From the NCBI RefSeq assembly GCF_948329515.1, contig NZ_CAOJCN010000009.1:1-64000 (forward strand): a stretch of DNA of 64,000 nucleotides, in the 5' to 3' direction. How positions within the stretch are numbered: position 1 is the stretch's first letter; every line of letters begins with the position of its first letter. The notes beneath the pieces are model-generated. The model had not been told where the DNA came from and ran no database searches. It worked only from the letters and a program-made list of their open reading frames with translations. The position numbers and the translations under genes are program-made. Of the stretch, positions 57,703 to 64,000 are shown piece by piece. The DNA comes from Cohnella rhizoplanae. Lineage in GTDB: Bacteria; Bacillota; Bacilli; Paenibacillales; Paenibacillaceae.

Positions 57703-57739
57703 CGCAGCGGGACGTGCGCACACGTCCCGCTGCGTTTTT
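57703..57739 (+). terminator. Terminator after the acidic-protein gene
   Basis: CGCAGCGGGACGTG and CACGTCCCGCTGCG form a perfect 14-bp stem with a CGCA loop, followed by five T residues. Confidence 0.95.
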
Positions 57740-57755
57740 CCCTAAATGCTCCTCT

Positions 57756-58424
57756 TCATCGGCTTCGATAATAGGCGAGCAGCGCCCATCTGCGCTCGCG
57801 CCGCTTCATATAACGCGGCAGCGTGCGATATACGCCGATGCAATCCCGGTATGCCTGCTTGGAGGCTGCGCGGTCTCCCAGCCTGTCATAGATCCTGCCG
57901 AGCAGATAATAAGCCTCGCACGATGAAGAATGCGCGTCCTGAAACTCCCTGAGATAAGCCAGCGCCTTCTCGTCATCCCGGCCGGCCCAGGCATCCCCCA
58001 GAAGCAGATACGGCATCCCGAACTTTACCCTTGGATTGATCCCCAGCGCGGTCCGCATATGCCGGTCCCCTTCTTCAAGCCACCCGAGCGCCAGCTCGCA
58101 CTGCCCCAGCTCGCTCCAATATTCCGCCGAGTTCTCCATCCGCTCTTCCATGCCGGCCAGCAGGCCCCGCGCCTCCTCGTATTTGCGCATCCCGATCAGC
58201 TCGTGGGCGAGCTCCGACTTCGAAGGCGTGTCATGCGGATTGACCAGCAATTGCCGCCTGAGCCTGTTCACGCGGCCGCGCCGCCGAAATGGTTTCATCA
58301 GGCTTGGCGTTATGCCGAGAAACCGCCGATCGAGCAGATATAAAATAACCAGCAATACGATCAAGGCCAAAAACGGATTGCCGAGCAGCCAGGAAAGCAG
58401 CACGAACAAAAAGAATAATTTCAA
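57756..58424 (-). CDS. Membrane-anchored TPR protein
   Basis: This 222-residue protein starts with two hydrophobic segments (about 1-15 and 18-34) and then has a cytoplasmic region made of TPR-like helical hairpins (ELAHELIGMRKYEEARGLL, ELGQCELALGWLEEGDRHM and YYLLGRIYDRLGDRAASKQA). It ends in a basic tail. It is probably a scaffold at the membrane. The start is TTG 58424, with GGGAGG nine bases upstream. No partner can be named from the neighbours. Confidence 0.75.
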   Translation of the reverse strand: MKLFFLFVLLSWLLGNPFLALIVLLVILYLLDRRFLGITPSLMKPFRRRGRVNRLRRQLLVNPHDTPSKSELAHELIGMRKYEEARGLLAGMEERMENSAEYWSELGQCELALGWLEEGDRHMRTALGINPRVKFGMPYLLLGDAWAGRDDEKALAYLREFQDAHSSSCEAYYLLGRIYDRLGDRAASKQAYRDCIGVYRTLPRYMKRRERRWALLAYYRSR

Positions 58425-58562
58425 CTGTATCGACCTCCCGACGTTAACCGACCGCTGCCGCTGCCTCCACTGCGGAGGCAGCGGCTCTCTCCGTACGATC
58501 ATACCATACAGAAGGAAAATAAAGGGAGTGGATGCAGCAGATTACCGTATCTTAAGTCCGGT

Positions 58563-61139
58563 CTACGCCCGGGGCTTAGTCCTGCTCGTCGCCTGCGCCT
58601 GCATCGGATCGTCCGGCCAATAATGCTTAGGGTAGCGGCCCTTCAGGTCCTTGCGGACCTCGAAGTACGCATCCCGCCAGAAGCTGGCCAGGTCCCGCGT
58701 TACTTGGACGGGCCGCTGCGCCGGCGACAGCAGATGCAGGGTGAGCGGCGCCCGCCCGCCGCCGATCCGCGGGGTCTCCGGCAAGCCGAACAGCTCCTGC
58801 AGTCTCACGTGCAGCGCAGGCGCGGCGGGATCGCCATAGTCTACGGGCAGCCTGGAGCCGCTCGGCACCCCCACGTGCGTCGGCGCGTCCGCGTCCAACC
58901 TGCGCCGGCTCTCCCAGTCAAGCATCGAGGCCAGCGCATCCGCCATGTTCAGCCGATGCAGGTCCCCGCGCGTGCGCATGCCGCCCGCGAAGGGGGCCAG
59001 CCACTCTTCCAACCCGGCCAGCAGCGCCTCGTCGGACATATCCGGCCAGGATGCCGGGTCGTTAAAATGCAAGAAACGCACTCGCTCGAGCCACTGGCGC
59101 GACGCTTTGCTCCACGGGAGCAGCCCCAGCCCCTCGCGCCGAACGCCCTCCAGCAGCGCCGCCGTGACGGCAGCGGGATCCGGGTCGGACCAAGGGCCTT
59201 CGCGAAGCGTCAGCGCGCCCAGATATACCGTCCTGCGGGCTCTGACCGCGCCAGCCGCAGCATCCCAAGCGACGACGCGCCGCTCGCCGACCGAGTCGGC
59301 GAAGTGCCGCTCGAGATCGTCGGCGCGCAATGGCGCAGCCAGTCGGATCCGGCTCTCGGCGCCTTGATCGTCCAACTCCGCCGCCACGATCCAGGCCTCG
59401 CCGGCGAGCGGCTGTCCCTCAGGCACATAGGCGCCTCTGCCGCCCGACAGCGTGAACTTGCCGCCGCCCCGCAGCCGGCCGATGCGGTCCGGGTAGGCGA
59501 ACGCCAGCAGCAAGCCGCTGTCGTAAGCTGCCTCCTGCGCATGGCGCCCTCCGCCGGCTCCATGCACGAGGGGCGCGGCGCCGCGAACCTCGCCGGCCCC
59601 CGCCTTCGTTATCGCGGTGCCCGCTAGCCTCGACTCGCGCCCGATCTCGCCCAGCTGCCGCTCGAGCTGGCGCGCCTCGGCAAGCAGCCGCTCCCTGCGC
59701 GCGGCGTCGATGCGCCCGTCTCCGCCTGCCAGCGCGGCGAGCCGCGAAGACAGGTCCGCGTCGCGCGCCGCTTCGCCGCCCTGCAGCGGATCCCGGTCGC
59801 CGAGCAGCGCCGCGAGCCTGCACGCATCGGCCGCGAGGCCGAGCGCTTGCGAGCGCAGCATCATATGCGCGAGGCGCGGATGCGCGCCGAACCGGGCCAT
59901 CGCATGCCCGTGCGGCGTCGGCGCACCGTCGGGTCCCAGCGCGCCGAGCGCCGCGAGCAGCTCGCGCGCTTGCGCGTACGCGGCCGCGGGCGGCGCGTCG
60001 AGCCAGTCCAGCTCCGCCGGATCGGATACGCCCCACGCGGCCAGCTCGAGCGCGAGCGGCGCGAGATCCGCCTCGCGGATCTCCGGCGTCCCCGCCGGCG
60101 CCAGCCGCCGGTGCTCCTCCTCGGTCCACAGCCGGTAGCATACGCCCGGCGCGACGCGGCCCGCCCGGCCCCGGCGCTGATCGGCCGACGAGACGGGTAT
60201 GCGCGCCGTCTCGAGCCGCGACATGCCGGTCCGCGGCGAGAAGCGCGGCGTCCGCATGAGTCCCGCGTCCACGACGATGCGCACGCCTTCGACGGTGAGG
60301 CTCGACTCGGCCACGGGCGTCGCGAGCACGACCTTGCGGCGTCCCGGGCCTGCCGGCGCCAGCGCCCGGTCCTGCTCCCCTGGCGGCATGCTGCCGTGCA
60401 GCGCCGCGATCTCCACGGCGTCCCCCTGCAGCCTCGCGGACAATGCCGCGGCCGTACGCCGAATCTCCGCGTATCCCGGCAGAAAGACGAGCGCGTCTCC
60501 CGCATGCCTGTCAAGCGCCGCCGCCGTCGTCTCGGCGGCCAGCCGTTCGATCGGCGCGTCCGAGCGGCGGTCCAGGTAAACCGTCTCCACCGGATACACG
60601 ATGCCTGCGCTCTCGATGACGGGTGCGCCGCCGAGCAGCGCGGCGACCGGCTCGGCCTCGAGCGTCGCCGACATGACGAGCAGCCGGAGATCGTCGCGGA
60701 ACAGGTTCTTGGCCTGCAGGCAGAGCGCGAGCCCGAGATCGCCGTTCAGATTACGCTCGTGATATTCGTCGAAAATAACGAGCCCGACCTCCGCGAGCGA
60801 TGGATCCTGCTGGAGCATACGGGTAAGCACGCCCTCCGTCACGACCTCCACCACCGTGCGAGGTCCCGCCTTCGTGTCCATCCGGACCCGGTAACCGATC
60901 GTCTGGCCCGCGCGTTCGCCTAGACCGGACGCCATATATTCGGCGGCGCTGCGGGCGGCGATCCGTCTTGGCTCGAGCATGACGATCTTGCGCCCCGCGA
61001 GCCAAGGCTCGTCCATTAAGGCTACCGGCACCCGCGTCGTCTTGCCCGCGCCCGGCGCCGCGACCAGCACGGCGCATCCGCGATCCCGCAGCGCGGCCTT
61101 CAGGTCCGGGATCGTCTTGTCCACCGGCAAAGCCGACAT
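58563..61139 (-). CDS. hrpB: ATP-dependent helicase HrpB
   Basis: This 858-residue DEAH-type helicase has Walker A APGAGKTT (residues 28-35), the DEYH box FDEYHERN, a SAT motif and the helicase motif VI QRRGRAGRVAPG, followed by the HrpB-specific C-terminal domain (LPVDYGDPAAPALHVRLQELFG). It is a full-length HrpB. Its cellular role in bacteria is poorly defined. The start is ATG 61139, with GGAGGAGG upstream. It is read against the flanking genes and is probably monocistronic. Confidence 0.95.
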   Translation of the reverse strand: MSALPVDKTIPDLKAALRDRGCAVLVAAPGAGKTTRVPVALMDEPWLAGRKIVMLEPRRIAARSAAEYMASGLGERAGQTIGYRVRMDTKAGPRTVVEVVTEGVLTRMLQQDPSLAEVGLVIFDEYHERNLNGDLGLALCLQAKNLFRDDLRLLVMSATLEAEPVAALLGGAPVIESAGIVYPVETVYLDRRSDAPIERLAAETTAAALDRHAGDALVFLPGYAEIRRTAAALSARLQGDAVEIAALHGSMPPGEQDRALAPAGPGRRKVVLATPVAESSLTVEGVRIVVDAGLMRTPRFSPRTGMSRLETARIPVSSADQRRGRAGRVAPGVCYRLWTEEEHRRLAPAGTPEIREADLAPLALELAAWGVSDPAELDWLDAPPAAAYAQARELLAALGALGPDGAPTPHGHAMARFGAHPRLAHMMLRSQALGLAADACRLAALLGDRDPLQGGEAARDADLSSRLAALAGGDGRIDAARRERLLAEARQLERQLGEIGRESRLAGTAITKAGAGEVRGAAPLVHGAGGGRHAQEAAYDSGLLLAFAYPDRIGRLRGGGKFTLSGGRGAYVPEGQPLAGEAWIVAAELDDQGAESRIRLAAPLRADDLERHFADSVGERRVVAWDAAAGAVRARRTVYLGALTLREGPWSDPDPAAVTAALLEGVRREGLGLLPWSKASRQWLERVRFLHFNDPASWPDMSDEALLAGLEEWLAPFAGGMRTRGDLHRLNMADALASMLDWESRRRLDADAPTHVGVPSGSRLPVDYGDPAAPALHVRLQELFGLPETPRIGGGRAPLTLHLLSPAQRPVQVTRDLASFWRDAYFEVRKDLKGRYPKHYWPDDPMQAQATSRTKPRA

Positions 61140-61329
61140 GCGCTTATCCTCCTCCGCGCATCGATATGCGCTCCTGCATTCTGTATCCAACAGTATAGCA
61201 CGACGCATCGCGGCTGCAGGCGAGGAAACGCTGAAAATCGAACCGGAGTTCCACTTATTTCCACTTGCGCAACTTCGCTTGTCCGGGCATCGTCTAATTC
61301 TATATCACGTTCCGGAAAGGAGACTCACC

Positions 61330-61914
61330 ATGAAAATCCGATTGACCGCCGTCGCCATGATCCTAACCGCAGCGCTGGCCGCCGCAGGCTGCTCCAATTC
61401 CAATAACAACGACGCCTCGCCATCGGCATCCGCGTCTCTGACGCCTGGGGCATCTGCATCTGCGTCTGCATCCGCATCTGCGTCCTCTACCGCCTCCGAG
61501 CCGAGCCCGACGGCATCCACGCCGTCTTCCTCCGGCTCCGCCTCCGCGACTTCGGAGCCGTCTTCGTCCGCGCCTGCCGCTAGCGAAGACGCCGATGCGC
61601 CCGGCATTCTGATCAGCCTGCCGTCGGGGAACGAATATAAGCCGTTCATGAAGATCGGTAAGGAAAACGCGAAAAAGATCATCGAGTTGCTGGACGGCGC
61701 GGACTGGGAAAAGAAAGAAAGCATCCCCATGTCGTCCTCTCCGACGTGCAAGCTGGCCGAGTTGTCGGGCGACAAACAGACGGACGTCTATTATGTCTGG
61801 ACCGGGAACGCCGACGCTTACGAGCTCGTGAAGGAGACCGGAAGCGGCTACGCCAAGCTCTCCAAGAAAGACAGCGCGGCGCTGGCCAAGCTGCTCCCTC
61901 TGCCGGCAGCCTAA
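61330..61914 (+). CDS. Lipoprotein with Ser/Ala-rich linker
   Basis: This 194-residue protein has a type II signal with lipobox LAAAGC at about 16-21, so Cys21 would be lipidated. A Ser/Ala/Thr/Pro-rich linker of about 65 residues follows and then a domain of about 105 residues with GKENAKKIIELLDGADWEKK. No family is recognised for the last domain. The linker is encoded by nearly exact hexamer repeats at DNA level (61447-61490). The ATG has AAAGGAG upstream. It is outside the membrane, facing the wall. Confidence 0.82.
   Translation: MKIRLTAVAMILTAALAAAGCSNSNNNDASPSASASLTPGASASASASASASSTASEPSPTASTPSSSGSASATSEPSSSAPAASEDADAPGILISLPSGNEYKPFMKIGKENAKKIIELLDGADWEKKESIPMSSSPTCKLAELSGDKQTDVYYVWTGNADAYELVKETGSGYAKLSKKDSAALAKLLPLPAA
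61447..61490. repeat. Hexamer repeats coding Ala-Ser
   Basis: GCATCTGCATCTGCGTCTGC and following copies repeat the hexamer GC(A/G)TC(T/C) about seven times. Such a tract can change length by slippage, and it encodes a Ser-Ala linker of the lipoprotein. Confidence 0.8.
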
Positions 61915-61936
61915 GCTGGCAGCACATCTCCAGGAT

Positions 61937-61978
61937 AGGACCTGGCCCGACCCGATTGGTCGGCTTGGTCCTTTTTTT
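61937..61978 (+). terminator. Terminator after the lipoprotein gene
   Basis: AGGACC and GGTCCT with an inner CCGACC/GGTCGG stem form a hairpin followed by seven T residues. Confidence 0.9.
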
Positions 61979-62036
61979 CGTTTGGGGAAAAGCATCTGCC
62001 GCGTTACAATAGGAGAAGTCGGAAGGAGGAATGGAC

Positions 62037-62984
62037 ATGCGCACGATCGTCAGTCTATTCGGGTTCGATCCCGAGCAGGAACGGCGGATCCGGGAAGCCG
62101 CGCCCGGCTGCAACGTCATATTCGGCAGGCCCGGTGAGCTCGACGCCTCCCTGCTCGAGGAAGCGGAGGTGCTCTGCGGATGGTGGAAAGCGGCCTGGAA
62201 GGACAACGCCGGCGCCCAGCTGAAGTGGGTGCAGACGGGCTCTGCGGGCGTCGACAATCTGCCGCTGCGCGATCTGGAATCGCGCGGCATCGTCCTCACG
62301 ACCGCGAGCGGCGTGCATCCGGTGCCCATGACGGAGACGGTGTTCGCGATGCTGCTCGCGTTCACCCGCAACCTGCACCATGCGGTGCGCAATCAACAGA
62401 ACGCCCGGTGGGAACGGGCGACCGACTACCGCGAGCTTCGCGGCCGCATGCTGACCATCGTGGGCGCAGGCGAGATCGGCACGGAGGTCGCACGCATCGC
62501 GCAGGCATTCGGCATGCGCACGGCGGGCGTGCGGCGAAGCGGCCGTCCCGCGCCGCACGTGGACGCCATGTACCCGGCTGACAGACTGGACGAAGCGCTC
62601 GCGGAGAGCGACATCGTCGTGAACGTGCTGCCGCACACGCCGGAGACGGTCGGACTGTTCGACGCCGGGCGGTTCGCCGCGATGAGGCCGTCCGCGATCT
62701 TCATCAATATCGGCCGCGGCACGGCGGTCGATACGGACGCCCTGACGGACGCCCTCCGCAACGGCGTGATCGCGGGCGCGGGACTCGACGTCTGCGAGCC
62801 GGAGCCGCTTCCCTCGGACCATCCGCTGTGGCAAATGGACAACGTCATGATTACGCCGCATATCGGCGGCGCTACGGATCGATACAAGGCGCGCATGACG
62901 GACTTGTTCGTCGAAAATTTGCAAGCGTATCTATCGACCGGGAAGCCCGCGCGCAATATCGTGGATTACGAGAAGAGTTATTAA
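62037..62984 (+). CDS. D-2-hydroxyacid dehydrogenase
   Basis: This 315-residue NAD-dependent enzyme has a Rossmann motif GAGEIGTEVARIAQ and the family's catalytic Arg (NIGRGTAVD), Glu (VCEPEPL) and His (TPHIGG). It interconverts a 2-keto acid and a D-2-hydroxyacid; the substrate is unknown. The start is ATG 62037, with GGAGGA seven bases upstream; ATG 62031 is too close to that site. Terminators on both sides make it monocistronic. Confidence 0.92.
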   Translation: MRTIVSLFGFDPEQERRIREAAPGCNVIFGRPGELDASLLEEAEVLCGWWKAAWKDNAGAQLKWVQTGSAGVDNLPLRDLESRGIVLTTASGVHPVPMTETVFAMLLAFTRNLHHAVRNQQNARWERATDYRELRGRMLTIVGAGEIGTEVARIAQAFGMRTAGVRRSGRPAPHVDAMYPADRLDEALAESDIVVNVLPHTPETVGLFDAGRFAAMRPSAIFINIGRGTAVDTDALTDALRNGVIAGAGLDVCEPEPLPSDHPLWQMDNVMITPHIGGATDRYKARMTDLFVENLQAYLSTGKPARNIVDYEKSY

Positions 62985-62999
62985 CATCGGCTCGCCCGC

Positions 63000-63042
63000 A
63001 AAAAAACGCCCGCCTCTCCGCTTAACGCGGAGGGCGGGCGTT
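63000..63042. terminator. Bidirectional terminator
   Basis: AACGCCCGCC and GGCGGGCGTT with an inner CTCCGC/GCGGAG stem follow the dehydrogenase stop. An A-run on the left side serves the convergent partial gene. Confidence 0.9.
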
Positions 63043-63055
63043 CTCATTTTACGGA

Positions 63056-64000
63056 TCAGGTCAAGGAGAAATCGTCCAGGTAGAACGTGCCGTCCAGTCC
63101 CGTGACGTACAGATACACGCGAACCTTGGCCGTATTGGCCGGAGCGGTGTAGGCGCCGCCATGCACGTTGACGAAGCCGCTCGTCGTCGTGTTGTTGTAC
63201 GTGGCCGCGGTGCTCTCGGAGAGGACGGTGCCGGCGCTGTTCAGGAACTGCACCTTGAAGTCGAGGCGCGTACCCGTGTTGGATGTAATGTTGACGTAAC
63301 CGTCCAGCGTATAAGCGCTGCCCGCGGTCGCGTTCACGTCTTGGTAAATGGCGAACCATGGACCGGTCGTACCGTCCACGCGCAGCGAGGTGCTGCCGGA
63401 GCGCTTGACCGAAGTGTCGCTATAGCAGTAATAATCCTGCTCGCAGGTCCAGGTCGCCGGTTTGCCGCTGCCGTTGCCGGTCTCGAAGCCGGGGTTGACC
63501 AGCAGGTTCGAGCCGCCCGCTGCATTGGTCGTCACGCTCAGCGCGCTGCTCGCCGCCGAGACATTGCCCGCCGCGTCCTTGGCTTTGACCGTGAAGCTGT
63601 ACGCCGTGCTTGCCGAGAGGCCCGTCGCCGTATACGTCGTCGCGCCCGTCGTGGAGCCGGCCAGCGTCGTGCCGCGATAGATGTCGTAGCCCGTCACGGC
63701 TACGTTATCGGTGGACGCGGTCCAGGAGAGACTCACGCTCGTCGATGTCTTGGACGGGGAAGTCAGTCCCGTCGGCGCACTCGGCGCCGTCGTGTCGGCC
63801 GGGGCGTCGGTGTAATCGCAGTGCTTGGCTGTACCGGAGATCGGGTCGCCGAACACCGCGTTGCTGCAGGCTACGCTGCCGGTAAAGGTGCCGGTGTTGA
63901 AGCTCGTGCCGGCGCCGTAGCGTACCAGCTTGGTACCGGTGAAGGTGCAGGTGCCGTTCTCGTTGGCGCAGAAGGTCCAGGTCGGGCCGGCTGCGTCGGT
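63056..64000 (-). CDS. C-terminal part of a secreted modular carbohydrate-active protein (partial)
   Basis: The frame stays open to the right edge, so the N-terminus lies outside the window. From the edge inward there is a Cys-containing module (CANENGTCTF, then VRYGAGTSF and CSNAVFGDP, ending AKHCDY), a fibronectin type III domain (PSAPTGLTSPSKTSTSVSLSW to about SALSVTT), and a carbohydrate-binding-type beta sandwich (LLVNPGFETGN to FYLDDFSLT). The Cys-containing module recurs in secreted enzymes of soil bacteria. The product is probably an exported polysaccharide-degrading enzyme whose catalytic part is not in view. The gene ends 14 bases before a terminator. Confidence 0.85.
   Translation of the reverse strand, partial: TDAAGPTWTFCANENGTCTFTGTKLVRYGAGTSFNTGTFTGSVACSNAVFGDPISGTAKHCDYTDAPADTTAPSAPTGLTSPSKTSTSVSLSWTASTDNVAVTGYDIYRGTTLAGSTTGATTYTATGLSASTAYSFTVKAKDAAGNVSAASSALSVTTNAAGGSNLLVNPGFETGNGSGKPATWTCEQDYYCYSDTSVKRSGSTSLRVDGTTGPWFAIYQDVNATAGSAYTLDGYVNITSNTGTRLDFKVQFLNSAGTVLSESTAATYNNTTTSGFVNVHGGAYTAPANTAKVRVYLYVTGLDGTFYLDDFSLT

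Overview
The window looks like chromosomal DNA of a GC-rich, spore-forming Firmicute of the Paenibacillaceae (Cohnella or a close Paenibacillus relative). The evidence is the gene set itself: YgxA, YgzB and PerR next to an rRNA operon, Ohr, YyaC, YfkK and a class II GalT, with strong GGAGG-type ribosome binding sites and frequent TTG starts. No phage, insertion sequence, CRISPR array or tRNA gene was seen. The left edge is the promoter and leader region of an rRNA operon on the minus strand; its 16S gene lies outside the window.

Layout. 0.3-7.3 kb: a Fur-box gene of propeller-like sequence, ygxA, ygzB, a secreted GH18 protein, perR, a membrane protein, MgtC and a GNAT enzyme. 7.3-10.6 kb: gatCAB. 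10.7-14.1 kb: an EAL protein, ohr, an IDEAL-domain protein and an M24 peptidase. 14.1-20.5 kb: a compact Tad-like secretion/pilus operon (CpaB-like, TadZ-like, TadA, TadB, TadC, two tiny membrane peptides and two larger membrane-anchored proteins). 20.6-23.5 kb: a metallo-beta-lactamase hydrolase, a thioredoxin-fold protein, DedA, a cupredoxin and a small conserved protein. 23.6-28.5 kb: an O-antigen-ligase-like protein with TPRs and two GGDEF proteins. 28.6-32.3 kb: a methyltransferase, a DUF6483 protein, a hydrolase, yyaC and yfkK. 32.3-38.9 kb: a hairpin repeat array, the galK-galE-galT operon with a divergent AraC regulator, a small membrane peptide and a LysR regulator. 38.9-41.8 kb: a PMT-family and a GT2 glycosyltransferase.

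41.8-50.7 kb is a general-stress island. It carries rsbV-rsbW-sigB, a receiver-PP2C phosphatase, a CheR-type methyltransferase and small stress proteins of the YtxG, YtxH and 17M/YflT types. Six sites of the form G(T/A)TTNN-N13-15-GGGTA(A/T) precede the stress genes, so the sigma factor and a local target set can be read together. 51-54.6 kb holds a nucleotidyltransferase-like protein, a GT4 glycosyltransferase and an (alpha/alpha)6-type protein, with the last two overlapping.

54.7-64 kb: a second hairpin repeat array, a restriction-fold/winged-helix protein, an RluA pseudouridine synthase with an Arg/Gly-rich tail divergent from a small very acidic protein, a TPR membrane protein, hrpB, a lipoprotein, a D-2-hydroxyacid dehydrogenase, and the C-terminal part of a secreted modular enzyme running off the right edge.

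The points most worth a second look are the inferred SigB regulon with RsbY- and RsbM-like partners, the Tad-like operon with a promoter-hairpin leader and no recognisable prepilin or peptidase, the two unrelated 50-bp hairpin arrays placed between convergent genes, and the head-to-head pair of oppositely charged low-complexity proteins.
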